Assembly: GCA_965203915.1 (NCBI GenBank)
Contig: OZ241918.1
Location: 1,364,001-1,428,000, forward strand
DNA length: 64,000 nucleotides
Direction of reading: 5' to 3'
DNA from: JASGCL01 sp965203915
GTDB taxonomy: Bacteria > Pseudomonadota > Alphaproteobacteria > JASGCL01
In this document: one piece after another, positions 7,221 through 15,066 of the stretch
Layout: every line of letters begins with the position of its first letter
Position numbering within the stretch: the first letter of the stretch is position 1
Notes under the pieces: model-generated
Told to the model about the DNA's origin: nothing
Database searches by the model: none
Seen by the model: the letters and a program-made list of their open reading frames with translations, nothing else
Made by a program: the position numbers and the translations under genes

Positions 7221-8540
7221 ATGTTAGACCGTTATAGTCGCCCTGAAATGAAAAAAATTTTTCAGGACGAAAACAAATACACCCTATGGCTGGCCATCGA
7301 AACCGCGGCGGCCGAAAAAATGGCGCAATTGGGCACCATACCCAAAACCTTGCCACCATTGCTTGCCAAGGTAAAAACAATCACAGCAGAAGATGTTACC
7401 AGAATTCTTGAGATTGAAAAAACCACCAAACATGATGTCATAGCCTTCCTTACCTTCGTTGCCGAAGAAGTTGGCGAGGAAGCAAGATTCCTCCACCAGG
7501 GTTTAACCTCTTCCGATATTTTGGATACCACCCTCAGCCTGCAATTATCGCAAGCCAGCATATTATTAAAAAATAATATAACGCGTTTATTAGCGGCATT
7601 AAAAACCCTGGCCGACAAACATAAACATACCCTGACCATGGGGCGTTCTCACGGTATTCATGGCGAACCTGTATCCTTTGGTTTTAAAATATTGGGGCAT
7701 TACGCGGCCTTTCAACGGGCGGCCACGCGGTTAGAAGCGGCAACGCGCGATGTGGCAACCTGCAAATTGCGTGGCCCCATGGGAACCTTCTCCTCGGTTG
7801 ACCCCGCGGTGGAAAAATATGTTGCGGAAAAATTAAACTTAACCATCGAACCCCACGCCACCCAAGTCATCCCGCGCGACCGCCATGCTATGTTTTTTGC
7901 AACCTTGGCTGTGATAGCGGGCAGCGTAGAAAACCTTGCCACCGAAATTCGTCACTTACAAAGGACCGAGGTCAACGAAGCCCAAGAATTTTTTTCCCAA
8001 GGGCAAAAAGGTTCCTCGGCCATGCCCCACAAAAAAAATCCTATATTAAGCGAAAACTTGACGGGCTTGGCGCGTTTGGTAAGGAGTTATTGTTTGCCCG
8101 CGTTAGAAAATATTACCCTGTGGCATGAACGTGATATTTCCCATTCGTCGGTTGAACGGGTTATAGCACCCGATGCTTTGGTCACGCTTGATTTTGCATT
8201 GGATAGATTGGTGGGGTTGTTAGAAAAATTGCAGGTCAACGAAGCGGCGATGGCCGACAACATGAAAATATCTTATGGGCTTTATCATTCGGGGGCGATA
8301 TTGAACGCCCTAACCCACGCAGGGTTAAGCCGCGAAGAATCATACAGATTGGTGCAATCGATTGCCATGACGGCATGGGATAAAAAAACCAACTTCGTCG
8401 AATTAATCTTAGGCGACAAAACCATCGCTACCTATCTTTCGGCCAGCGATATCAAAAAACTTTGTCAGGACGATAATTATTTACAACATATTGATTATAT
8501 TTATCAAATGGTTTATCGGTCTTCTAACAAATCATTGTAG
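7221..8540 (+). CDS. purB: Adenylosuccinate lyase
   Basis: PurB cleaves SAICAR and adenylosuccinate, releasing fumarate, at two steps of AMP synthesis. The protein has 439 residues. The fumarase/aspartase superfamily signature SSAMPHKKNP is near residue 264, and the other two active-site regions are present: TSSDILDTTLSLQ (about 96-108) and TMGRSHGIHGEPVSFG (about 139-154). An SD-like GGAGG lies 8 bases upstream of the ATG. The DUF268 gene follows with a 28-bp gap. Confidence 0.96.
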   Translation: MLDRYSRPEMKKIFQDENKYTLWLAIETAAAEKMAQLGTIPKTLPPLLAKVKTITAEDVTRILEIEKTTKHDVIAFLTFVAEEVGEEARFLHQGLTSSDILDTTLSLQLSQASILLKNNITRLLAALKTLADKHKHTLTMGRSHGIHGEPVSFGFKILGHYAAFQRAATRLEAATRDVATCKLRGPMGTFSSVDPAVEKYVAEKLNLTIEPHATQVIPRDRHAMFFATLAVIAGSVENLATEIRHLQRTEVNEAQEFFSQGQKGSSAMPHKKNPILSENLTGLARLVRSYCLPALENITLWHERDISHSSVERVIAPDALVTLDFALDRLVGLLEKLQVNEAAMADNMKISYGLYHSGAILNALTHAGLSREESYRLVQSIAMTAWDKKTNFVELILGDKTIATYLSASDIKKLCQDDNYLQHIDYIYQMVYRSSNKSL

Positions 8541-8568
8541 AAATAGAAAAAAAAATGGGGCAATCTTT

Positions 8569-9366
8569 ATGGGGCAAAAGTTACTGCGTAGCATTAACCG
8601 AAGGACGCTTCGCAAATTAAAAAATTGGCTAGATTTTCAAAAAGATAAAAAAAATTTTGTAAAATTGTTGGCGAGCGACCATGCGCAAAATAAATTGCCA
8701 TGGCGATTGGGCGATGATTATCCTATTATGAATGAAAAAAAAGCAACCAACGGCAATGCTGGCGGTCATTATTTTCATCAAGACTTATTGGTCGCACAGC
8801 AAATCTTTTTAAAAAAACCTAAACGTCATCTTGATGTTGCCTCCCGCATGGAAGGGTTTGTCACCCATGTCGCAAGCTATAGAAAAATTGAAGTCATGGA
8901 TATTCGCCCGCAAACCAGACCTATCCCCAATGTCATTTTTATCAAACGCGACCTGATGTTGCCTATCAAACCGCAAGAAAAAGAAAAGTTTGATTCCATC
9001 TCTTGCCTTCATGCCTTAGAACATTTTGGTTTGGGGCGATACGGCGACGATATTGACCCTTGGGGGCATAAAAAAGGCATGGCAAACATGGTTGCATTAT
9101 TAAAGAAAAAAGGAATTTTGTATTTTTCTACTCCATTCGGGGAAAGACGCATTATGTATAACGCCCATCGTGTTTTTGATATGAACTATTTATTAACATG
9201 GTTTGCGGAAGTAAATTTAAAAGTCATAGAATTTTCTTATATCGACGACCATGACAATTTGCACATTAATCAGCCCTTGAAAAAAACATTAATAGATAAA
9301 AACTATGGGGTTAAAAACTATGGCTGTGCTATTTTTCAATTGCAAAAAGCCGCCTCATCAATTTAA
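8569..9366 (+). CDS. DUF268-like putative SAM-dependent methyltransferase
   Basis: This 265-residue protein resembles the DUF268 family, which has a methyltransferase-like Rossmann core. A nucleotide-binding-type strand HLDVASRMEGFVTHV (about residues 93-107) is followed by an acidic strand end VMDIRPQTRPIPN. The block ISCLHALEHFGLGRYGDDIDP, with its LEHFGLGRYGD core, is the family hallmark. I chose the ATG at 8569; a longer reading from 8491 would overlap purB. Substrate unknown; related genes often lie near surface-polysaccharide genes, but here the neighbours are purB and rplU. Confidence 0.7.
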   Translation: MGQKLLRSINRRTLRKLKNWLDFQKDKKNFVKLLASDHAQNKLPWRLGDDYPIMNEKKATNGNAGGHYFHQDLLVAQQIFLKKPKRHLDVASRMEGFVTHVASYRKIEVMDIRPQTRPIPNVIFIKRDLMLPIKPQEKEKFDSISCLHALEHFGLGRYGDDIDPWGHKKGMANMVALLKKKGILYFSTPFGERRIMYNAHRVFDMNYLLTWFAEVNLKVIEFSYIDDHDNLHINQPLKKTLIDKNYGVKNYGCAIFQLQKAASSI

Positions 9367-9382
9367 AAAGATATAAAGCAAC

Positions 9383-9411
9383 TTGACAAATAAAAGATTT
9401 TGCGATAAGCG
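9383..9411 (+). promoter_or_regulatory. Candidate promoter for rplU-rpmA
   Basis: A perfect -35 hexamer TTGACA (9383-9388) is followed about 16-17 bases later by a poor -10 (TAAGC-like, around 9405-9411). The position 25 bp upstream of the rplU start fits. The weak -10 makes this tentative. Confidence 0.35.
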
Positions 9412-9435
9412 ATTAAAACAATCGAAAGAAAAATT

Positions 9436-9744
9436 ATGACCAATTATGCAATTATTAAAACTGGCGGCAAGCAATATCGCGTGGTAGCGGGCGATATTTT
9501 ACGCGTTGAAAAACTCCCCAATAAAAAAGGGGATAAGGTTGATTTCCCCGTGTTGATGACGGGCGGCACCACACCAACCATCGGTAACCCACTGGTCGCG
9601 GGGGTGAAGGTATCGGGCGAAGTGTTAGAACAAGGGCATTTGCCAACCATAAGAATTTTTAAGAAAAAACGCCGCCATAATTATCGCCGCAACAATGGCG
9701 CACGTCCTTTGGTGTCGCTTATAAAAATTACCAACATCGGCTAA
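9436..9744 (+). CDS. rplU: 50S ribosomal protein L21
   Basis: L21 is a large-subunit protein that contacts 23S rRNA. The 102-residue protein has the expected length, with the opening YAIIKTGGKQYRVVAGDILRVEKL, the segment VKVSGEVLEQG and the basic RNA-binding stretch FKKKRRHNYRRNNGARP (family KxxRRKxYRRxxGHRQ). rpmA follows after 22 bp with an SD-like AGGAG, the normal rplU-rpmA operon. Confidence 0.96.
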   Translation: MTNYAIIKTGGKQYRVVAGDILRVEKLPNKKGDKVDFPVLMTGGTTPTIGNPLVAGVKVSGEVLEQGHLPTIRIFKKKRRHNYRRNNGARPLVSLIKITNIG

Positions 9745-9766
9745 CCAACAACCACAGGAGCATATC

Positions 9767-10036
9767 ATGGCACATAAAAAAGCAGGCGGTAGTTCAAGAA
9801 ACGGACGCGACAGCGCGGGGCGTCGGCTTGGCGTGAAATTATTTGGTGGCGAGCGTGCCCGTGCGGGCAATATATTGGTGCGTCAACGCGGCACGGTTTA
9901 TCATGCGGGACCCAATGTCGGCATGGGTCGCGACCATACTTTGTTTGCTTTGATCGACGGCGTGGTTACTTTTAAGAAAAATTCGGCGCGTCAAACCGTA
10001 TCGGTATTGGCGCGGGAAGCCGCCAAAAGCAATTAA
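9767..10036 (+). CDS. rpmA: 50S ribosomal protein L27
   Basis: L27 reaches toward the peptidyl-transferase centre. The 89-residue protein begins MAHKKAGGSSRNGRDSAGRR, the family N-terminus, followed by LGVKLFGGERARAGNILVRQRGT and VGMGRDHTLFALIDG. The last codons (Lys-Ser-Asn-stop) form the left arm of an intrinsic terminator, so coding and termination signals overlap. Confidence 0.97.
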   Translation: MAHKKAGGSSRNGRDSAGRRLGVKLFGGERARAGNILVRQRGTVYHAGPNVGMGRDHTLFALIDGVVTFKKNSARQTVSVLAREAAKSN

Positions 10037-10046
10037 TTGCTTTTTT
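10025..10046 (+). terminator. Intrinsic terminator overlapping the end of rpmA
   Basis: A 20-bp perfect palindrome (10025-10044; arms AAAAGCAA and TTGCTTTT around TTAA) is continuous with a T-run to 10046. The left arm lies inside the last rpmA codons and the stop TAA is in the loop. Confidence 0.65.
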
Positions 10047-10095
10047 GCAATTTGTCATTTTTGGGTTTTCCCCATCAATTTTTTCCGCGAGGTTT

Positions 10096-10551
10096 ATGAA
10101 TCCTTCTATCGTTCTTATCGAACCCGATATTCCGCAAAATACGGGTGCCATCATGCGATTATGCGCCTGCTTAGAAATTCCGCTTCATTTGATAGAACCC
10201 TTTGGCTTTATTTGGCAGCCTGAAAAATTAAAACGCGGCGGGCTTGATTACCTTGATAAGGTTAATCTATCGCGCCATCTTGATTACGATAATTTTATAT
10301 CGACCGCCAAGCCCAACCGCACCGTGCTTTTTACCACCCATGCCGACAACATGATACATGATTTCACCTTTGCTCCCGATGATTTTTTATTGTTCGGCAG
10401 CGAATCGCGCGGCGCGCCAGCGATTATTCACGAACGGGCGGATGAAAAAATTAAAATTCCCATGTCGGCCAATACAAGATCGCTCAACCTGGCAACAACC
10501 ATCGCCTTTGCGCTGGGTCATATCGCGGCCCTGGGCCGCCGCCATTCTTAA
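10096..10551 (+). CDS. trmL: tRNA (cytidine/uridine-34 2'-O)-methyltransferase, SPOUT family
   Basis: TrmL methylates the ribose of the wobble base in certain leucine tRNAs. The 151-residue protein is the family length when started at the ATG at 10096 (MNPSIVLIEPDIPQNTGAIMRL); an upstream in-frame start at 10045 would add 17 unlike residues. The SPOUT knot motifs are present: IPQNTGAIMRLC near the N-terminus, LFGSESRGAP (about residues 97-106) and IPMSANTRSLNLATTIA (about 120-136). The last two form the SAM-binding deep trefoil knot. hemF begins ~45 bp later. Confidence 0.92.
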   Translation: MNPSIVLIEPDIPQNTGAIMRLCACLEIPLHLIEPFGFIWQPEKLKRGGLDYLDKVNLSRHLDYDNFISTAKPNRTVLFTTHADNMIHDFTFAPDDFLLFGSESRGAPAIIHERADEKIKIPMSANTRSLNLATTIAFALGHIAALGRRHS

Positions 10552-10596
10552 CAAGCAATTACTATCGCTGATTTGAAATATAGCATCCCTACCAAC

Positions 10597-11556
10597 ATGA
10601 AAGAAAATAATCCCTCACGCAACCACGACAAGCTTGCTGACGGGCAAGATATTGCCATGGCTTGGTTTGCCCAATTGCAGCAGCGCATTATAACCGCCAT
10701 GGAAAACATAGAGAAAGAATTTGCCGCTAAGCCATCGCCAAGCAAGGTTTTGCAGGCTCAGAATCAACATAACAATCCTATCGGCAATGGCCAATTTATT
10801 AAAAAACCTTGGCAGAGAACAAACCCCGATGATTCGCCAGGCGGCGGCGGCACCATGGCCATCATGCACGGGGCGGTGATGGAAAAAATGGGGGTTAATA
10901 TATCCACCGTCGATGGATTCTTCAGCGAAAATTTCAAACATAAAATTCCTGGCACCAACCAACGGGGCGATTTTTGGGCCAGTGGTATTTCTTTGGTGGC
11001 GCACCCCGTTAACCCCCATGTGCCTGCTATCCATTTCAACACGCGATTGCTGGTAACGGGTAAATGGTGGTTTGGCGGCGGCATTGACCTTAACCCTGCT
11101 CTCCCCAACGATGACGACACAAAAAAATTTCACCATGATTTACAAACCATGTGCGATAAACATGACAAAAATTTTTATCCCGCTTACAAAAAATGGTGCG
11201 ATGAATATTTTTATATCAAGCACCGTCAGGTAGCACGCGGCGTTGGTGGCATTTTCTTTGACCAATTATCGGCTGATGAATCGCTGGCGCAACCTGTCAC
11301 GGGTGGTCATTTTGAACAATATTTTGCCTTTATCAAGGATGTTGGTGAATTTTTTCTATCCTATTATCCCGCGTTGGTTAGAAAAAAAATGCACCTGGAT
11401 TTTACGCCCGCCGACCGCGCCCAACAATTAACTTACCGTGGTCGTTATGCCGAATTTAATTTGTTATACGACCGCGGGACAAAATTTGGCCTGGAAACCA
11501 ATGGCAATATCGAGGCTATTCTTATGTCTTTGCCGCCCGTTGCGACCTGGAAATAA
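10597..11556 (+). CDS. hemF: Oxygen-dependent coproporphyrinogen III oxidase
   Basis: HemF oxidatively decarboxylates coproporphyrinogen III to protoporphyrinogen IX using O2, so the pathway is aerobic. Starting at ATG 10597 the protein is 319 residues. Family blocks are all visible: GGGTMAIMHGAVMEKMGVN, SLVAHPVNPHVPAIHFNTR, WWFGGGIDLNPALP, an FYPAYKKWCDEYFYIKHR stretch, RGVGGIFFDQL, and the C-terminal RGRYAEFNLLYDRGTKFGLET. It converges on choV with a 23-bp gap. Confidence 0.95.
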   Translation: MKENNPSRNHDKLADGQDIAMAWFAQLQQRIITAMENIEKEFAAKPSPSKVLQAQNQHNNPIGNGQFIKKPWQRTNPDDSPGGGGTMAIMHGAVMEKMGVNISTVDGFFSENFKHKIPGTNQRGDFWASGISLVAHPVNPHVPAIHFNTRLLVTGKWWFGGGIDLNPALPNDDDTKKFHHDLQTMCDKHDKNFYPAYKKWCDEYFYIKHRQVARGVGGIFFDQLSADESLAQPVTGGHFEQYFAFIKDVGEFFLSYYPALVRKKMHLDFTPADRAQQLTYRGRYAEFNLLYDRGTKFGLETNGNIEAILMSLPPVATWK

Positions 11557-11579
11557 AATCAAACCAACGGTGATAAAAA

Positions 11580-12710
11580 TTATTTGGTAAGGGTGGTCAA
11601 CAAATCGTCGCCCGATATGGTGCCATAATTTTTGTTTTTATCCTTGACCACAAAAAAATTCTTTTCCTTTTGCCACATGGTGAGCAATTCTTGGTAAGTG
11701 GTGTTGGGTAGCACTTCGGTGCCGCCCGATGTGGTGATGGTTTCAGAAAAACCAACCAAGTCGCGCGCCTTCAACACTTTTATTGGGTTAACTTCGCTGA
11801 CGAAATCTTTAACATATTTGCTATTGGGTTTTAGCAAAATATCGCGCGGGGTGCCAACCTGCACCACGCCACCATCCTTCATGATAACGATACGGTCGGC
11901 TATACGCGTTGCTTCATCCAGATCATGCGACACGAAAACAATGGTGCGACGTAGTTTCTTGTTCAGTTCCAACAATTCGCTTTGCAATTGATAACGAATG
12001 ATAGGATCAAGCGCGGAAAATGGCTCATCCATCAATAATATCGGTGCATCGGTTGCCAGGGCGCGCGCCAGGCCAACCCGTTGCTGCATACCGCCCGACA
12101 GGCTTGATAACATGGCATTGGCCCATTTTTTCAAACCCACCAATTCCAACATTTCGTCGGCTTTTTTTAATCTTTTGCTTTTTTCAACCCCAGCCAATTC
12201 CAAAGGAAAGGCAACATTGTCGGCGACGGTGCGCCAAGCCAACAACCCATATTGTTGAAACACCATGGCGACCGACCGTTGTCTGAAAGTACGCAATTGG
12301 TCGTCGGTGCAATGGTTGACGCATATGGTTGAACTGTCGGTGGCATCATCGTCCGCCGCTTGAGAAACGCGCAATTCACCCGATGTAATCTTGTTCAAAC
12401 CATTGACGGTGCGCAGCAAGGACGTTTTCCCCGAGCCAGACAAGCCCATAAGAACCAACAATTCGCCGCGTGGAATATTCAAAGAAACATCCTTCACCGC
12501 ATGGATGGTTTCTTTTTTGGTGCGGCCAAAAACATTACGCGTCCTATCGGTTCGCGAATCCACAACAAATTTTACGCCAACATTTTCTATTTCTATCATG
12601 TTGCCAGCTTTGATGGGTTTTTTATCAACGCGCTTGCCAAAGCTACCATTTGTCGAGCTGACAACTTTGTTCGTGGTTGTTTGATGAGGTTTCTTCGTAT
12701 TTTTTTTCAT
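11580..12710 (-). CDS. choV: Choline/glycine-betaine ABC transporter ATPase (ChoV/ProV type)
   Basis: This cytoplasmic ATPase would power import of a quaternary amine, probably choline. The 376-residue protein has Walker A GLSGSGKT, the Q-loop MVFQQYGLLAWRTV, the signature LSGGMQQRVGLARAL, Walker B ILLMDEPFSALDP and the H-loop VFVSHDLDEA. A C-terminal regulatory region of ~100 residues follows the ATPase core, consistent with ProV-type proteins. The first ~37 residues are a polar Lys/Thr-rich extension; translation could also begin at Met38 (MIEIENVGVKF). It is the distal gene of choX-choW-choV. Confidence 0.9.
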   Translation of the reverse strand: MKKNTKKPHQTTTNKVVSSTNGSFGKRVDKKPIKAGNMIEIENVGVKFVVDSRTDRTRNVFGRTKKETIHAVKDVSLNIPRGELLVLMGLSGSGKTSLLRTVNGLNKITSGELRVSQAADDDATDSSTICVNHCTDDQLRTFRQRSVAMVFQQYGLLAWRTVADNVAFPLELAGVEKSKRLKKADEMLELVGLKKWANAMLSSLSGGMQQRVGLARALATDAPILLMDEPFSALDPIIRYQLQSELLELNKKLRRTIVFVSHDLDEATRIADRIVIMKDGGVVQVGTPRDILLKPNSKYVKDFVSEVNPIKVLKARDLVGFSETITTSGGTEVLPNTTYQELLTMWQKEKNFFVVKDKNKNYGTISGDDLLTTLTK

Positions 12711-12748
12711 GGTTTGGGATCTTTTTTATAAGTTTAGGTTGTTGTCTA

Positions 12749-13609
12749 TTAACTATTACGATGTGAAAGGTTGCGCAATATTCTGTCCATAATAATCGCC
12801 ACAATCACAATCGCCAGTCCGCTTTCAACACCAAGGCCAACATTGACCTGGTTCAGGGCGCGCACCACGGGCACGCCAAGGCCAGAAGCCCCGACCAAGG
12901 CGGCAATAACCACCATCGACAGGGATAACATGATGGTTTGGTTAAGCGCCTGCAGCAAAAATGGCAAAGCATAGGGATAATCGACCAAGCGCAACCTTTG
13001 CCATTTGGTCGCGCCAAATGAATCAGCGGTTTCTTGCAAAGATTTTGGCACCGAGCTAAGGGCGGTGTAAACCAAGCGCACGGGGGTTGGCACAACAAAT
13101 ATCACGGTGGCAAAAATGCCAGGCACCATACCCAAACCAAACAACACCAAGGCAGGGATAAGGTAAACAAAGGTTGGCACAACCTGCATCATATCCAACA
13201 CGGGTTCAACAAATTTATAATAATGGGGCTTGCGCGCCAACAGGGTGCCCAGCGGCAAAGCAATAATCAAACAAACCGTGGCCGAACACACCACCAAGGA
13301 AATTGTTTCCATGGCGGCTTGCCAAAAACCCAAATTTAAAAGCACAATCAAACCAGCAATTGCGCCGATGGTTAAAATGATACGACGGCTGAGGAAATAG
13401 GTTATGGCAGCAAAAATGACAACCATATAGAGCGGTGGTAAAATCAACATCAAGGCAACGATGCCTTCTAATATATTTGTTAAACCATCAACCAACAGGT
13501 TATGATGTTTGAAGGAGTCAAGTATCGGTTCCAAAAAACGCCAGGCATGCTCGCCCAACTCAAATTTGTTATTAGCAATTTTTTCCGACAAACCAAAATC
13601 TAAATACAT
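12749..13609 (-). CDS. choW: Choline/glycine-betaine ABC transporter permease (ChoW/ProW type)
   Basis: This 286-residue inner-membrane protein has about six hydrophobic segments. The transporter-permease coupling motif is seen at DSFGATKWQRLRLVDYPYALPFLLQALNQ (EAA-loop type, core FGATKWQRL). The typical ending GASGLGVPVVRALNQVNVGLGVESG is also present. The N-terminal ~60 residues are a soluble tail, as in ProW. A good minus-strand promoter (13792-13819) and a terminator after choX precede it, so choWV may be transcribed separately from choX as well as by read-through. Confidence 0.92.
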   Translation of the reverse strand: MYLDFGLSEKIANNKFELGEHAWRFLEPILDSFKHHNLLVDGLTNILEGIVALMLILPPLYMVVIFAAITYFLSRRIILTIGAIAGLIVLLNLGFWQAAMETISLVVCSATVCLIIALPLGTLLARKPHYYKFVEPVLDMMQVVPTFVYLIPALVLFGLGMVPGIFATVIFVVPTPVRLVYTALSSVPKSLQETADSFGATKWQRLRLVDYPYALPFLLQALNQTIMLSLSMVVIAALVGASGLGVPVVRALNQVNVGLGVESGLAIVIVAIIMDRILRNLSHRNS

Positions 13610-13791
13610 ATTTTGTTACTCCTAAAAATATATAAAATTAATAAATCAATTTTTGTTTACTACATCATTTTCTCTTCTTAATTTAAGCATCAATTTGCTC
13701 ACAGCCGCCGCTATCAAAAAATTAGTTATTTGCGTATTTACAGTCCCCCATCGTGATTAGAATCCGTATTTACGGCATTCTTATGAATAGA

Positions 13792-13819
13792 ATTCTAACC
13801 AACTACAGATTTTTGTCAA
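13792..13819 (-). promoter_or_regulatory. Promoter for choWV
   Basis: Read on the minus strand, TTGACA (13814-13819) is followed by a 16-bp spacer and TAGAAT (13792-13797), 6/6 and 5/6 matches to sigma-70 consensus. It lies 183 bp upstream of the choW start and overlaps the palindrome TAGAATTCTA. Confidence 0.65.
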
Positions 13820-13882
13820 GTTTTTATTTTAATAAAAGAAATTATAAAAGACAATGACTAGAAGTCTGCATAAACAAGGTTA

Positions 13883-13925
13883 ATAAAAAATACCCCCGCG
13901 TTCTAGTAAAACGCGAGGGTATTTG
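13883..13925 (-). terminator. Terminator/attenuator after choX
   Basis: Arms 13889-13902 (AATACCCCCGCGTT) and 13910-13923 pair with one mismatch around a 7-nt loop. On the minus strand the hairpin is followed by a T-rich tail. It sits 30 bp after the choX stop and should lower transcription of choWV relative to the binding protein. Confidence 0.75.
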
Positions 13926-13956
13926 ATATTGTAAGTAAAATATCTTTCGACAAGAA

Positions 13957-14895
13957 TTACATGCCGAGTGATTTTTTTACCGCCGCAACCGCGTCGCCGC
14001 CGTCTTTGGTGGTTACGCCTGCAAGCCAAGCGTTAAGCACGTCAGGATTCTTTTTCAAGTATTCTGCTGCTGCTTTTTTTGGATCTTTCTTTTCCTTGCC
14101 AATTTTGTACATCACTTCATTTTCCATGGGGAGCGTGAATTTGACATTCGACAAGAATTTATAGACATTGGGGCAATCTTGCTTCAAGCCAGCGCGAACC
14201 AAGGTTTTGATATTGGTGTAACCACCATTTTTACCAAACCATTCGTCGCCGCCATCAAGATATTCCATTTTGTAGAGATAGCCCATCCAGTGTGGAGCCC
14301 AACCCAAAAAGACGACATAACCGTCTTTGTTGCGCTCAACTTGGCTAAGCATCCCAGCTTCAGAAGATTCAACAACCGTGAATCCTTCGATGCCGTATTT
14401 TTTGAATGCAGCACGGAAATGATCATTGCCTTCGTTACCTGGTTCTATACCGTAAACCTTGCCACCCAATTTATCTTTAAATTTGGGCAGGTCTTTGATA
14501 TTTTTTAAACCAGCGTCGTAAGCGGTTTTGGTCGTGGCAAAGGTGTATTTTGCACCTTCAACATTGTTGCGTATTACTTCCACCGTTTTGTTTTTCACAA
14601 CTGGGCCAAAGAGAGAATCGGCAGCAGGCGACCAATAATCCAAAAAGACATCCAAGTCTTTGGTCGACAATGATTTTGCAATCACGGGCGAAGCAAGGGT
14701 TTTGATGTCAGATTTGTATCCTAATGCACTAGCGACATTAAGGAAAGTTAAAGCGTTGATGGCGGTATTATCCGACCAGCCAACATCACCCACACGTAGG
14801 GTGCCGCAAGAGGCTTGCTCTGCAGCTTTTGCTGTTTGGCTGGCGGTCAATGTTAAAGCCATTGCCATCGTGCCAAGCAATAATAGTTTTTTCAT
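13957..14895 (-). CDS. choX: Choline/betaine ABC transporter substrate-binding protein (ChoX/ProX type)
   Basis: This periplasmic binding protein delivers substrate to ChoW. The 312-residue precursor has a signal peptide (MKKLLLLGTMAMALTLTASQTAKA) and then the mature start AEQASCGTLRVGDVGWSDNT. Aromatic residues expected for a quaternary-ammonium cage are seen in VGWSD, DYWSP and FLGWAPHWMGYLY, and the loop IEPGNEGND matches ChoX/OpuAC proteins. Choline rather than glycine betaine is inferred from similarity of these loops to ChoX, not proven. An SD-like AAAGGA lies upstream of the ATG. It is the first gene of choXWV, separated from choW by a terminator and a promoter. Confidence 0.9.
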   Translation of the reverse strand: MKKLLLLGTMAMALTLTASQTAKAAEQASCGTLRVGDVGWSDNTAINALTFLNVASALGYKSDIKTLASPVIAKSLSTKDLDVFLDYWSPAADSLFGPVVKNKTVEVIRNNVEGAKYTFATTKTAYDAGLKNIKDLPKFKDKLGGKVYGIEPGNEGNDHFRAAFKKYGIEGFTVVESSEAGMLSQVERNKDGYVVFLGWAPHWMGYLYKMEYLDGGDEWFGKNGGYTNIKTLVRAGLKQDCPNVYKFLSNVKFTLPMENEVMYKIGKEKKDPKKAAAEYLKKNPDVLNAWLAGVTTKDGGDAVAAVKKSLGM

Positions 14896-14941
14896 GTTTT
14901 TCCTTTCAAGAAATAATGAAGCGTTGTAAGGCGAAAACTAC

Positions 14942-14969
14942 TACCATTAGTGGTATGCAAAATGTGCAT
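14942..14969. promoter_or_regulatory. Two adjacent inverted repeats upstream of choX (possible operator)
   Basis: TACCA-TTAG-TGGTA (14942-14955) is followed directly by ATGCA-AAATG-TGCAT (14954-14968). Both lie in the choX leader, between a TTGACA-like -35 on the minus strand near 15018 and the start codon. They could bind a repressor or form leader hairpins. No regulator gene is adjacent. Confidence 0.35.
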
Positions 14970-15066
14970 AGTCCCCGCCCTGTTTGATTTTATTTTCTAC
15001 CCTTTCTAAAAACCTGTCAAGCAAAAATTTATTAAGAATTGCTGAAAAATTTTTTAAATCCGCTAA

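Larger units (their letters stand above)
13610..13956. other. 347-bp choX-choW intergenic region
   Basis: No gene is visible here. It holds a terminator-like hairpin next to choX (13883-13925), a well-formed minus-strand promoter (13792-13819) and small inverted repeats around 13757-13800 (CCGTA-TT-TACGG and TAGAATTCTA) that could be operator sites for a regulator of choWV. Confidence 0.6.

Noticed and set aside
10615..11136. 173-residue minus-strand frame inside hemF
   Set aside because: hemF is intact with all family blocks; the antisense frame has no start signal or known domain.
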